Assembly: GCA_018364455.1 (NCBI GenBank)
Contig: JAGZLW010000003.1
Location: 1-64,000, forward strand
Length of the DNA: 64,000 nt
Source of the DNA: Streptococcus mitis
GTDB taxonomy: Bacteria > Bacillota > Bacilli > Lactobacillales > Streptococcaceae
Direction: 5' to 3'
The position numbers and the translations under genes were made by a program. Shown one piece after another: positions 19,114-28,492 of the stretch (positions are counted from its first letter, which is position 1; each line of letters opens with the position of its first letter). Below the pieces are notes generated by a model that had not been told where the DNA came from, searched no databases, and was given only the letters and a program-made list of their open reading frames with translations.

Positions 19114-19473
19114 ATGAATACACGTGTCTTTAAAGACATCTCAAAATACCAACACAGGGCTTGGTTAGGTTTTACCACAAGGCAAATCATATTTGTTTTA
19201 CCAGCCTTTATTGTCACAATTATTGTTTTGGGCTTGAATCTCTTTTTCTGGCAATTTGGAGATTGGTTTGTTTACGGTTTTGTGTTTGCTTTTACCATCC
19301 CTCTCATGCTTTTTGGAGTCTATAAACCCAATGATTTATATTTTGAACATTATTTGAAATACCGTCTTCATTTTGAATTAACGGTTCCCCTACGCACAAT
19401 TACAGGAAAGAAAGGACCTGAACATGAAAAGAAAATCAAATACATTAAAGAAACAAAAAACTTCAATGACTAA
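19114..19473 (+). CDS. PrgI-family (VirB3-like) T4SS membrane protein
   Basis: 119 residues: a short N-terminal RVFKDISKYQ motif, two adjacent membrane helices (about 25-70), and the conserved YKPNDLYFEHYLKYR after them. This is the PrgI pattern, usually placed just before the VirB4-like ATPase and sometimes fused to it. It overlaps that gene by 50 bases. Confidence 0.8.
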   Translation: MNTRVFKDISKYQHRAWLGFTTRQIIFVLPAFIVTIIVLGLNLFFWQFGDWFVYGFVFAFTIPLMLFGVYKPNDLYFEHYLKYRLHFELTVPLRTITGKKGPEHEKKIKYIKETKNFND

Positions 19474-21781
19474 TAAAAAGGAAGAAGTTAAAGGAAAAAA
19501 AGAGGAAGTGTTACCCTCTACAGCGAATAGCCTTGCCTATCAAGCCCTGTACCAAAATGGTCTAATGCAGGTAAAAGAAGATTATTTCTCACAAAGCTAC
19601 TTACTTGGGGACGTCAATTACCAAACTGTTGGTTTAGAAGATAAGGGCGCAATCATTGAGAAGTATTCTGATTTGATTAACTCTTTAGACGACCAAACCA
19701 ACTTCCAATTGACTATCTTTAACAAAAGATTGAATTTAGAAAAATTCAGACAAAGTGTTTTGTATGAGGAAAAAGAAGATGGGTATGATACCTATCGTAA
19801 AGAATTGAATCGGATGATGAATCAGAATTTAGACAGTGGCGAAAATAACTTTTCGGCTGTTAAACTGATTAGCTTTGGTAGAAAGGATTCTAATCCCAAA
19901 CAAGCCTATCGTTCCTTGTCCCAAATAGGAGAATATTTCAAGAGTGGTTTCTCAGAAATTGATGCACGTTTTGAATCCTTGGCTGGAGAAGACCGTGTCA
20001 ACTTGTTGGCCGATATGCTTAGAGGAGAACACCATCTTCCTTTTTCTTACCGTGATTTAACCAGATCTGGTCAGACAACTCGTCACTTCATAGCACCTAA
20101 TCTCTTGGATTTTAAAAACAAGAATTACCTACAAATCAATGACCGCTTATTACAGATTGTCTATGTGAGAGACTATGGTATGGAATTAGGGGATCAGTTT
20201 ATTCGAGACCTCATGCAAGGAGATTTGGAATTGATTGTGAGCCTCCATGCTCAAAGTTCGACCAAGGCAGATGCCATGAAGAAACTACGAACAAAGAAGA
20301 CCTTGATGGAATCCCAAAAGATTGGGGAACAACAAAAACTTGCTCGTACAGGTATCTATTTGGAAAAAGTAGGTCATGTATTAGAAAGCAATATCGATGA
20401 AGCTGAGGAACTCTTAAAAACCATGACAGAGACAGGAGATAAACTATTTCAAACGGTCTTCTTGATTGGGGTTTTTGGTCAGGATGAAGAAGAACTCAAA
20501 CAAGCTTTAGACACTATCCAACAAGTGGCCGGCTCTAATGACCTAATGATTGATAAACTTCCATATATGCAAGAAGCAGCCTTTAATAGTTTGCTGCCAT
20601 TTGGTTGTGATTTTTTAGAGGGAGTATCACGGAGTTTATTAACGTCCAATATAGCAGTGAACTCTCCATGGACTTCAGTAGACTTACAAGACCGTAGTGG
20701 GAAATATTATGGTATCAATCAAATCTCAAGCAATATTATTACCATTGATCGTAGCCTATTAAATACACCGTCTGGTCTGATTTTAGGAACATCTGGAGCT
20801 GGGAAAGGGATGGCAACCAAGCATGAAATTATCACGACCAAAATCAAGGAATCTGGTGAAAATACTGAAATTATCATTGTGGATCCAGAAGCAGAGTACA
20901 GTGTCATTGGACGGGCTTTTGGGGGAGAAATGATTGATATTGCGCCCGATTCCCAAACCTATCTCAATGTTCTTGACTTGTCTGAGGAAAATATGGATGA
21001 AGATCCTGTAAAAGTAAAATCAGAATTTCTTTTATCCTTTATTGGCAAGTTATTGGATAGAAAAATGGATGGGAGAGAAAAATCGATTATCGACCGAGTC
21101 ACCAGACTTACCTATCAGTCATTTAAAGAGCCTTCTTTGGAAGAATGGGTTTTTGTCTTGAGTCAACAACCAGAAGAAGAAGCGCAAAATTTGGCACTTG
21201 ATATGGAACTGTATGTCGAAGGTTCTCTTGATATTTTTTCTCATAAGACCAATATTCAGACAGGATCTAATTTCTTGATTTATAACGTTAAGAAGTTAGG
21301 AGATGAGCTGAAACAAATCGCCCTTATGGTAGTGTTTGATCAGATATGGAATCGTGTTGTTCGGAACCAAAAATTAGGGAAGAAGACCTGGATTTATTTT
21401 GATGAAATGCAGCTTCTCTTATTAGATAAATATGCCAGTGATTTCTTCTTTAAATTGTGGAGTCGTGTCAGAAAATATGGAGCCAGTCCTACTGGAATAA
21501 CTCAAAACGTCGAAACCTTATTGTTAGATCCAAATGGTAGACGGATTATTGCAAATAGTGAATTTATGATTCTCCTCAAGCAAGCAAAAAATGATAGAGA
21601 AGAACTGGTTCAACTCTTAGGCTTGTCAAAAGAACTTGAAAAATACCTTGTCAATCCAGAAAAAGGGGCAGGACTGATAAAAGCTGGTTCAGTTGTTGTT
21701 CCCTTTAAAAATAAGATTCCTCAAGGTACTCAATTGTTTGATATCATGAGTACAGATCCTGATAAAATGGCTTCTAATTAA
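19424..21781 (+). CDS. virB4: VirB4-like conjugation ATPase
   Basis: 785-residue secretion ATPase. Walker A GTSGAGKGMATKHE lies near residues 455-468, DPEAEYS near 487, and Walker B IYFDEMQLLL near 657-666. An N-terminal CagE/TrbE-like domain precedes. The start at 19424 has an AAAGGA site at good distance and overlaps PrgI by 50 bases; an alternative ATG lies at 19469. The basic, Lys-rich first 30 residues are low complexity. It energises assembly of, and DNA passage through, the T4SS with VirD4. Confidence 0.9.
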   Translation: MKRKSNTLKKQKTSMTNKKEEVKGKKEEVLPSTANSLAYQALYQNGLMQVKEDYFSQSYLLGDVNYQTVGLEDKGAIIEKYSDLINSLDDQTNFQLTIFNKRLNLEKFRQSVLYEEKEDGYDTYRKELNRMMNQNLDSGENNFSAVKLISFGRKDSNPKQAYRSLSQIGEYFKSGFSEIDARFESLAGEDRVNLLADMLRGEHHLPFSYRDLTRSGQTTRHFIAPNLLDFKNKNYLQINDRLLQIVYVRDYGMELGDQFIRDLMQGDLELIVSLHAQSSTKADAMKKLRTKKTLMESQKIGEQQKLARTGIYLEKVGHVLESNIDEAEELLKTMTETGDKLFQTVFLIGVFGQDEEELKQALDTIQQVAGSNDLMIDKLPYMQEAAFNSLLPFGCDFLEGVSRSLLTSNIAVNSPWTSVDLQDRSGKYYGINQISSNIITIDRSLLNTPSGLILGTSGAGKGMATKHEIITTKIKESGENTEIIIVDPEAEYSVIGRAFGGEMIDIAPDSQTYLNVLDLSEENMDEDPVKVKSEFLLSFIGKLLDRKMDGREKSIIDRVTRLTYQSFKEPSLEEWVFVLSQQPEEEAQNLALDMELYVEGSLDIFSHKTNIQTGSNFLIYNVKKLGDELKQIALMVVFDQIWNRVVRNQKLGKKTWIYFDEMQLLLLDKYASDFFFKLWSRVRKYGASPTGITQNVETLLLDPNGRRIIANSEFMILLKQAKNDREELVQLLGLSKELEKYLVNPEKGAGLIKAGSVVVPFKNKIPQGTQLFDIMSTDPDKMASN

Positions 21782-21792
21782 GGGGAAGGTAA

Positions 21793-24498
21793 ATGAAGGA
21801 TAAAAGAGAAATCATACGTGCCCGAAAGGCATTTAGAAGAAGTCTAAAAGATGAGAAGAAATTCTTGAAACAAGGAAAGAAGGAGGTGAGGAAACAGAAA
21901 AAAGATTCCGCTGGACTGGATGAAAAAAGATGGAAAAAAGAGATAAAAGAAAAGCTAGAGGAGATGAGAGAAGCTTCAAAGGAGAGAGTAAGACAAGCAA
22001 ATGAAGACTACAATCATATTCTTCAAAATAGTCCTCCATCTCTTTTGAATCGGAAAGAATTAAGAGACAGACGGTTGCCTCATGCTAGGAAACGATTGAA
22101 AATAGCCAAGAAGCAATTTAGAGAAGCCAAGGTAGAAGCAAAAGAAGAAAGAAAAGAGAGTCGTAAAGAAAGAAAAATCAATCAAAAATTTCTCTACGGT
22201 CAGGAATCGAAACAAAAATCTAATTTTTTCTTTCAAGGGAAGAGTTTAGAAGAATTAAAAGCTAAGAAAGAAGTCAAGGCCGCAAAAGAGAATCTAAAAT
22301 CTACTAAACAAGCCTATAAGTCCAAAAAAGTCAGTAGGAAAGCCAAAACTTTTCTTTATGTCCTTGGACGTGAAGGTGGAGAGTTAGCTTCAGAAAATGA
22401 AGATTTAGAAGGCTATCGCACACTTCAAGAGACAATTAGAAAAGGGAAACGCTACAGTCGCCTTTCTTATAACCTTGGAAAAGCTAGTGTCAAAACAGGA
22501 CAAGCAACAGGTCGTTTTACCAAGAAAAGACTGACCAACACAAAAGAGCGATACCATCATTTTAAGGATGGAAAAGGATGGAAACTAGCGAAAGATAATC
22601 CAAGTTCCTTTAAAAATCGGTATCGAAAATTAAAGAAACAAGGCCTTACAAGTGTACGAAATATCTATCAAAAACTAAAAGCAGCCTTTTCCTTCTTTAC
22701 ATTTGCGGCTGGGAATCCTGCAACCTGGATAGTTGGAGGAATAGTCTTTCTTCTTTTACTTATGATGAGCTTCTTTTTAGGATTTTCATCTGCTAGTTTG
22801 ATTCAACAAGATGAATTTGAATTAACAAAAGCTTATACCCACCTAACTTGGGAAGATGCAGAACATACTCGCACAAATGACAAAGGAATTACTTATTACA
22901 CAAAAGTTGATGATGTGATGGGGTATATGAACTTTAAATTCCATGACTATGAGTTACACAAACCAGTTCACTTATTTAGTTCAGAAACTTACAAGGATTA
23001 TCTGTCTACTTTGTGGCATGATTTAAACGATGGGGATGATTTGAAATCCATGCAAGACCTCTATGAAACTCCTAAGTATAAACTATCGAGAGACGATCAA
23101 GAGGAAATAAAGGAACTAAAAGAAGAGGGTGTCTATGCTTCCATGCAGGAATTGGACAATCCATTTGAGGGGAAAAGCAACGAAGATAGTCTAACCATGA
23201 CTTATCGTTATGGATACTATGATTTAGACGGAAAACCTACTCTTCAGGAGTATATTCTACTAGAAGCGAAGGCTCACCAAACAATTGTCGCACCAATGGA
23301 TGGTGTTGTATCTCTAGACGGAGATGATGTTATTCTCACTAACGGAAAAGGAGAGAATGAGAGTCGATTGACCTTGTATTCTATTCATAATGGCCGTGCG
23401 ATTGAGGGGACAAGAGTCCTAACGGGTGATATTATTGGTGAAACACCAGACGATACAGGTTTGAAAGTTTCCTATCAAAAGTATAAAAACAAGAAAGAAA
23501 AATTGGTGTATGTCAATCCGCAATTTTATTTTCCAAAAGTCATTCAACTTCAGACCACTATCTTACCAGCCATTGGTCAGTTTGGTGGGGATGAGTTTGA
23601 ACGAGCAAAACATATTTATGAGTTTTTGAAATCTCAAGGGGCAAGTCCCCAAGCCATTGCGGCTATTTTAGGAAATTGGTCGGTAGAGTCTTCTATCAAT
23701 CCTAAACGAGCTGAGGGAGATTATTTATCTCCTCCTGTTGGCGCTACCGATTCCTCATGGGATGATGAAAGCTGGTTAGCGATAGGAGGACCAGCCATTT
23801 ATAGTGGTGCTTATCCTAATATTCTTCATAGAGGTCTAGGTTTAGGGCAATGGACAGATACCGCAGATGGGTCAACACGGCATACAGCCTTGTTAAATTA
23901 TGCACGCACCCAAAATAAGAAGTGGTATGATTTAGACCTCCAGCTTGATTTTATGCTTCATGGGGATAGTCCTTACTATCAAAGTTGGTTAAAAGATTTC
24001 TTTAGAAATACGGGCAGTGCAGCCAATCTCGCCCAACTCTTCCTCACCTATTGGGAGGGAAATTCTGGTGACAAGCTACTGGAAAGACAAACAAGAGCAA
24101 CGGAATGGTATTACCAAATTGAAAAAGGCTTCAGCCAAACAAATGGAGGACAGGCAAAGAGTGACCCGCAATCCCTTGAAGGGGTTCGTGGAGACTTGTA
24201 TGAGCATTCTGTTCCTGGTGGTGGGGATGGTATGGCCTATGCCTATGGACAATGTACATGGGGTGTTGCGGCTCGTATGAACCAGTTAGGATTAAAGCTA
24301 AAGGGTAGAAATGGAGAAAAGATTTCAATCATTAATACTATGGGAAATGGTCAGGACTGGGTTGCGACAGCTTCAAGTCTTGGAGGGGAAACGGGCTCTA
24401 TACCAAGAGCAGGTGCCATTGTTTCTTTTGTAGGAGGTACACATGGGACACCAGCAGACTATGGTCATGTGGCTTTTGTAGGTGCGAGACGTTTCTAA
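21793..24498 (+). CDS. Conjugation cell-wall hydrolase (lysozyme + CHAP), 5' exon interrupted by a group II intron
   Basis: VirB1-like hydrolase that opens peptidoglycan for the T4SS. Read without splicing it gives 901 residues; splicing joins 21793-24481 to 27266-27390 and gives 937. Residues 1-300 are extremely Lys/Arg/Glu-rich and predicted coiled coil. A membrane segment lies at about 312-335. A degenerate M23-like module (VAPMDGVVSLDGDD) follows, then a phage tail-lysozyme-like domain (AIAAILGNWSVESSINP, catalytic Glu), then a CHAP domain with C821 in YGQCTWG and H892 in YGHVAFV. The unspliced form ends six residues past that His (GARRF), losing the last CHAP strands. Confidence 0.85.
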   Translation: MKDKREIIRARKAFRRSLKDEKKFLKQGKKEVRKQKKDSAGLDEKRWKKEIKEKLEEMREASKERVRQANEDYNHILQNSPPSLLNRKELRDRRLPHARKRLKIAKKQFREAKVEAKEERKESRKERKINQKFLYGQESKQKSNFFFQGKSLEELKAKKEVKAAKENLKSTKQAYKSKKVSRKAKTFLYVLGREGGELASENEDLEGYRTLQETIRKGKRYSRLSYNLGKASVKTGQATGRFTKKRLTNTKERYHHFKDGKGWKLAKDNPSSFKNRYRKLKKQGLTSVRNIYQKLKAAFSFFTFAAGNPATWIVGGIVFLLLLMMSFFLGFSSASLIQQDEFELTKAYTHLTWEDAEHTRTNDKGITYYTKVDDVMGYMNFKFHDYELHKPVHLFSSETYKDYLSTLWHDLNDGDDLKSMQDLYETPKYKLSRDDQEEIKELKEEGVYASMQELDNPFEGKSNEDSLTMTYRYGYYDLDGKPTLQEYILLEAKAHQTIVAPMDGVVSLDGDDVILTNGKGENESRLTLYSIHNGRAIEGTRVLTGDIIGETPDDTGLKVSYQKYKNKKEKLVYVNPQFYFPKVIQLQTTILPAIGQFGGDEFERAKHIYEFLKSQGASPQAIAAILGNWSVESSINPKRAEGDYLSPPVGATDSSWDDESWLAIGGPAIYSGAYPNILHRGLGLGQWTDTADGSTRHTALLNYARTQNKKWYDLDLQLDFMLHGDSPYYQSWLKDFFRNTGSAANLAQLFLTYWEGNSGDKLLERQTRATEWYYQIEKGFSQTNGGQAKSDPQSLEGVRGDLYEHSVPGGGDGMAYAYGQCTWGVAARMNQLGLKLKGRNGEKISIINTMGNGQDWVATASSLGGETGSIPRAGAIVSFVGGTHGTPADYGHVAFVGARRF

Positions 24499-25206
24499 CT
24501 GAAAAGGTTAGACACGTTCTTGAAAAATCAACCTGATAATCAGGTTAAATTTGAATAGAATGGAGAACTCTTATCTTGAAAATTGGAATGAAGGGGTAAC
24601 GCCCTGAAACGATTTCTCTAATACTCCGACATGCGTTTATCTTGTGCAAAGGTAAAGGTTTGAAGCTCGGTGAAGTCGGCTGAAAGATACCGTTATTCTT
24701 AAGGACTTAAGAATCGAAAGTGTTCCAGAGGTGGAATATGTATCTGATAGGTCGGGAGTCATTAAAAACTAAATAGGGTGAGAATGTGCATGAGCACTGA
24801 CGAACCAGCGAATGTACGCTCCGAAGGCGAGTACGTAGAAATGCGTATAACAACGTAAGTTGTTTCAACTTGAGGAAGAGTAAGAATCGACGATATGAAA
24901 TTCCTTGTTATGTTACAGGCATATCAAAGTTGAAGGGGTATAGCTAGGCACCTAAGTTTAGTATTGATAAAGATAAGGGAACGTCGAAAGCTAGAGATGT
25001 GGAGGTTGCACAACCAGAGAAACATTGGAAAGAAAATCATAACTTTCCTTAATCTCTAGTGAGAGTGGTGGCACGACCTTTGAAAGTGTTGTAATGATAC
25101 TGGAGGAACAGCCACTAGTCAATAGTGTATTGTTATGAACTTTATCATTTCATGGATTCTTGTAAGACATAAAAGGTCACGAATCCAAAGAGAGGAGTGA
25201 TAGACC

Positions 25207-27129
25207 ATGACGAAACCAAAAAATGATGACAAACTATTAAAACATCAAAAACTAAGGTATGCGGAATACTATGGCATGACCGAGATATTTGATGATTTAT
25301 ATTCCAAAAGTCAAAAGGGATTCAGTTTTAAGAACTTAATGAACATTATCATATCTCCCGAGAATATACTGCTCGCTTATCGTACCATAAAGCGGAATGG
25401 TGGTAGTCAAACCGAAGGAGTAGATGGTGTTACCATTAAAGATTTAGAAAATCTGACCCAAGAAGACTTTATCTCTAAAGTTCAAAGAAGATTTCAATAT
25501 TATAGACCCAGAAAAGTCAGAAGAGTAGAGATTCCTAAGCCAAATGGGAAGAAACGACCACTTGGCATTCCCTCGATGTGGGACAGAGTGGCCCAACAGT
25601 GTATTTTACAAGTATTGGATCCAATCTGTGAAGCGAAATTTTACAAACACAGTTATGGATTTAGACCCTTAAGGTCGGCTGATAACGCTATTATGGACTG
25701 TATGTATCGTATGAATAAAAGTCATATGACTTATGTCGTTGACGTTGATATTAAAGGCTTTTTTGATGAAGTGAATCATACTAAGTTAATGCGTCAAATC
25801 TGGACATTAGGTATCAGGGACAAACAACTTCTAGTGATTATTCGAAAAATGTTAAAAGCACCAATTGTTCTTCCGAATGGAAAAGTGACCTATCCAACTA
25901 AGGGCACACCACAAGGAGGTATCTTATCTCCACTACTTGCCAATATCAATCTCAATGAATTTGATTGGTGGATAGGACGACAATGGGAAGAAAGAGATTG
26001 TAAGGAATTAGTTCCTCAATATAATTCCAAGGGAACAAGACACAAGTCACATGTTTACAGAAAGCTGCGAACTTCAACGACGCTAAAAGAAGTTTATATT
26101 GTCCGATATGCGGATGATTTTAAAATCTTTTGTCGAAATAGGAATGAGGCAGAGCGAACGTTTAAGGCTGTAAAATTGTGGTTAAAAGAACGACTTAACC
26201 TCCCTATTTCAGAGGAAAAATCTCAAATTACCAATCTGAGAAAGAAAAGCAGTGAATTCCTTGGGATTACTTTAAAGCTAGTTTCTAAGAATAATCGTTT
26301 GGTTTGTTTCTCTCATATTGCATCAAAAGCCAAGAAACGTATTAAACATCAACTGAAACAACAGATGAAATTGATACAAATTAAAGGTGCTAAAGAAACA
26401 ATTATTCGTGAAATACAGAAGTATAATAGTATGGTTATCGGTATTCATAACTATTATAGTATGGCAACACATGTGAGTAAGGATTTAGAAGAAATTCATT
26501 ATCAGCTTTATCTCTCTTTTAAAAATCGATTGCAGGCGAAAGGTCTGACAAAAATAGGAGAATACAAGGGAAAAGATAAAGGACTTCTCCCCTACCTCCA
26601 ATCTCAAAATATTCGGTACTTAATGGGTTATCCAATTCTTCCAATTAGCTATGTCAAGACGAGAACACTAAAAGGAAGAAATAAGAATCTGAATAGGTAT
26701 ACTCCCGAGGGGAGAAAATTGATTCATAAACAACAGGAATCTGTTGAAACATGGAAATTAAAATGGCTGAGAGAACACTCAATTATAAATAAGCGTGCAA
26801 CAGTTGAATACAATGATAATCGAATTTCTTTATTTGTAGCTCAAAAAGGGAAATGTGCTGTAACCGGTCAGGAATTGGATATGGATGATATTCATTGTCA
26901 CCATAAGAGACCGTGGTTAGAAACAAAGGATGACTCTTATAGGAACCTTATCATTGTTGGACGAGATATTCATCGCCTGATTCACGCAACAAATGAGAAG
27001 GTTATCAAAAATCTCTTTCAGCTTTTGAATTTGAGTGATACAGGACTGACCAAATTAAATCAGTTGCGCGAACTTGCAGGAAATTCACCATTATTGAAAG
27101 AAAATTTGAACTTAGAACAATTATGTTAA
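25207..27129 (+). CDS. ltrA: Group II intron reverse transcriptase/maturase (LtrA-like) with HNH endonuclease
   Basis: 640 residues, full length. Reverse-transcriptase blocks are visible: PKPNGKKRPLGIPSMWDRVAQ, HSYGFRPLRSADNA, VDVDIKGFFDEVNH, GTPQGGILSPLLANI and the catalytic YADD in VRYADDFKIF. The maturase X domain covers about 395-510. A C-terminal HNH nuclease (CAVTGQELDMDDIHCHHKRP, NLIIVGRDIHRLIHA) is present, so retrohoming could be active. ATG follows GAGGAG inside intron domain IV. No frameshift or missing catalytic residue seen. Confidence 0.93.
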   Translation: MTKPKNDDKLLKHQKLRYAEYYGMTEIFDDLYSKSQKGFSFKNLMNIIISPENILLAYRTIKRNGGSQTEGVDGVTIKDLENLTQEDFISKVQRRFQYYRPRKVRRVEIPKPNGKKRPLGIPSMWDRVAQQCILQVLDPICEAKFYKHSYGFRPLRSADNAIMDCMYRMNKSHMTYVVDVDIKGFFDEVNHTKLMRQIWTLGIRDKQLLVIIRKMLKAPIVLPNGKVTYPTKGTPQGGILSPLLANINLNEFDWWIGRQWEERDCKELVPQYNSKGTRHKSHVYRKLRTSTTLKEVYIVRYADDFKIFCRNRNEAERTFKAVKLWLKERLNLPISEEKSQITNLRKKSSEFLGITLKLVSKNNRLVCFSHIASKAKKRIKHQLKQQMKLIQIKGAKETIIREIQKYNSMVIGIHNYYSMATHVSKDLEEIHYQLYLSFKNRLQAKGLTKIGEYKGKDKGLLPYLQSQNIRYLMGYPILPISYVKTRTLKGRNKNLNRYTPEGRKLIHKQQESVETWKLKWLREHSIINKRATVEYNDNRISLFVAQKGKCAVTGQELDMDDIHCHHKRPWLETKDDSYRNLIIVGRDIHRLIHATNEKVIKNLFQLLNLSDTGLTKLNQLRELAGNSPLLKENLNLEQLC

Positions 27130-27183
27130 TCATATTAATACAGCACGATAAAGCAAAATCGTGATAATACACTATTGATGGAA

Positions 27184-27217
27184 CGCCGTGTGCGGTGAAA
27201 GTCGCACGCACGGTGTG
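27184..27217 (+). ncRNA. Group II intron domain V
   Basis: A hairpin with GTGTGCGGTGAAAGTCGCAC and a CG bulge, the hallmark domain V of group II introns. The catalytic triad appears to be CGC (CGCCGTG paired with CACGGTG) instead of the commoner AGC. Domain VI follows up to 27265. Confidence 0.8.
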
Positions 27218-27265
27218 AAGCGGGGGAAAAGATGGAGATAGTATCAAAGTTTTACCTATCGCTAT

Positions 27266-27390
27266 AGAAGGTCTATGATGATGGTTCTTTCCTTGTGTCT
27301 GAGACAAACTATGGGGGTAATCCTAACTATACCTTTAGAAAAATCTCTCAAGCAGATAGTGCCATTAGTTTTGCCTATACGGTGAAATAA
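27266..27390 (+). other. 3' exon of the conjugation hydrolase gene
   Basis: The last 41 codons plus stop of the lysozyme/CHAP gene. In frame with the 5' exon they read E-KVYDDGSFLVSETNYGG-N, then a Tyr/Phe-rich CHAP C-terminus ending in AYTVK. NY-G-NPNYTFR is the common last CHAP strand. They have no start codon of their own and depend on intron splicing. Confidence 0.88.
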
Positions 27391-27434
27391 AAGAATCATG
27401 TCATCAGTTTAGGTGACATGATTCTTATTTTTTA
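27391..27434 (+). terminator. Terminator at the end of the transfer operon
   Basis: A 13-bp perfect stem (27391-27403 with 27414-27426) followed by ATTTTTTTA. It lies directly after the hydrolase stop and overlaps the end of the convergent GNAT gene, which it may also serve. Confidence 0.85.
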
Positions 27435-28033
27435 TAGAGTGACATATTTAATGCCATAGGCTGATAAGTTACTTGATGATCGTCTTTAATCAATTGACTG
27501 TAAGCAACAAATCCGAACTGTTCATAAAATTGAATGACTTTAGGATGATTGATACTATCTAAAAATACCATCTGAGTTCCTACAATTGCTCGAAATTCTT
27601 CAATTTTTTGAATTACAATTTCAAATAACTCTTGTCCTGATAGTTTATTTAGCTTTGTGTTTTTGCCGAATTGACCGATAAGTAACACAGGAAGATAATC
27701 AATATTTTTGGGACTTTTCCCTTTTAGGACGAGTTTCTTTTTTAAGGATTTCTCTAAATCAGAAATATCAACAACTTTGAGAGATAAACTAAAGAATCCT
27801 ATGATGTTATTTGTTTCAGTTTCTTCAACGATAAAATTACGAGAACGATGTTGTTTTTCAAAATTGGGGGCTTTATCAGATAGATAAGTCAACATCTCTT
27901 CATTACCGTTGAAATCAACATTTTCTAAAATGATAGTTTTAAATAGATCCTGAACTTGTTTCTCAGTTTTATCAGGAGCTAGCACTTGAATATTTTCAAG
28001 ATATTGCTTAAGTGGTGTTACTTGAATTGTCAT
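27425..28033 (-). CDS. GNAT-fold acetyltransferase, probable toxin of a toxin-antitoxin pair
   Basis: 202 residues from the ATG at 28033 (one base after the antitoxin stop). GNAT features: IIGFFSLSLKVVDIS (strands 3-4), YLPVLLIGQFGKN (strand 4-5, acetyl-CoA region) and a C-terminal FLDSINHPKVIQFYEQFGF, typical of strand 5/helix 4. GNAT toxins of type II systems acetylate aminoacyl-tRNA and block translation; that activity is inferred here. It is encoded against the direction of the conjugation genes, behind a small basic protein gene with its own promoter and operator. Confidence 0.68.
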   Translation of the reverse strand: MTIQVTPLKQYLENIQVLAPDKTEKQVQDLFKTIILENVDFNGNEEMLTYLSDKAPNFEKQHRSRNFIVEETETNNIIGFFSLSLKVVDISDLEKSLKKKLVLKGKSPKNIDYLPVLLIGQFGKNTKLNKLSGQELFEIVIQKIEEFRAIVGTQMVFLDSINHPKVIQFYEQFGFVAYSQLIKDDHQVTYQPMALNMSLYKK

Positions 28034-28034
28034 C

Positions 28035-28199
28035 TTACAGATACTTTGAAATGAGTTTATTTTTCGTTGGAGCGGTAGCGTCCTGTGATTCAATAGATTT
28101 CAAGACGGCTTGTAGCTTTTTAGATGGTTTATGATTAAGAATTTTTAGAGCATCTTCGTTTGTTAGTTTTATATCACGTGTTAAACTGATTGTAGCCAT
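28035..28199 (-). CDS. Small protein upstream of the GNAT gene, candidate antitoxin
   Basis: 54 residues (MATISLTRDIKLTNEDALKI, then a Lys-rich second half ending ISKYL). ATG follows a strong AGGAGGTAG site on the minus strand. The stop is one base before the GNAT start (TAAgATG), so translation is coupled. The N-terminal MATISLTRDIKL resembles the beta-strand start of ribbon-helix-helix antitoxins, but the family is not identified. Its promoter contains a perfect palindrome over the -35 box, consistent with autoregulation. Confidence 0.6.
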   Translation of the reverse strand: MATISLTRDIKLTNEDALKILNHKPSKKLQAVLKSIESQDATAPTKNKLISKYL

Positions 28200-28229
28200 T
28201 TGTTCTACCTCCTGTTTCTACTTAAATTC

Positions 28230-28258
28230 ATTATAGCTTATTTTGAACAAAAGTTCAA
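28230..28258 (-). promoter_or_regulatory. Promoter and palindromic operator of the GNAT toxin-antitoxin pair
   Basis: On the minus strand: -35 TTGAAC (28258-28253), 17-base spacer, -10 TATAAT (28235-28230). The -35 box is the half of a perfect palindrome TTGAAC-TTTT-GTTCAA (28243-28258), a likely binding site for the antitoxin. Confidence 0.7.
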
Positions 28259-28312
28259 TCTGAAGATAGTGTATGTTTTTTATAGTGTATAAATCCAAAA
28301 TAAGTTTTTCTC

Positions 28313-28341
28313 TTGCGTTTGTAGCTCATATTCGTTAGAAT
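28313..28341 (+). promoter_or_regulatory. Promoter of the predicted repeat RNA
   Basis: TTGCGT (28313-28318) and TAGAAT (28336-28341) with a 17-base spacer; transcription would start near 28348 and read the two hairpin repeats. Confidence 0.45.
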
Positions 28342-28377
28342 AATGGTGTAGATGAGTGGTCGGCTCATGTTCAATCT

Positions 28378-28485
28378 GATATTAATCTTGGACATAAGGG
28401 CCAAGCGGTGGCGGACACCAGAACGAAATCCGATAGCAATCTTGGACGTAAGGGCCAAGCGGTGGCAGACACCAGAATAAACCGA
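28378..28485 (+). repeat. Tandem repeat, two copies of 54 bp
   Basis: Copies start at 28378 and 28432. The central 38 bases (from CTTGGAC through GACACCAGAA) differ at only two or three positions; the flanks diverge more. Confidence 0.85.
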
Positions 28486-28492
28486 CTGACTA

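Larger units (their letters stand above)
24482..27265 (+). mobile_element. Group II intron with encoded reverse transcriptase/maturase
   Basis: 2784-base element. The 5' end is GTGCGAGACG (GUGYG consensus) and the 3' end is CTATCGCTAT (AY ending). The boundaries are fixed by reading: removing exactly these bases turns a broken CHAP domain into an open frame (GHVAFV-E-KVYDDGSF). The first 725 bases hold ribozyme domains I-III and part of IV without genes; the maturase sits in domain IV, and domains V and VI follow it. The insertion is in the same orientation as the host gene, as required for splicing. Confidence 0.9.

Noticed and set aside
28378..28485. CRISPR-like array
   Set aside because: Only two units, repeated over their whole length with no unique spacers, and no cas genes.
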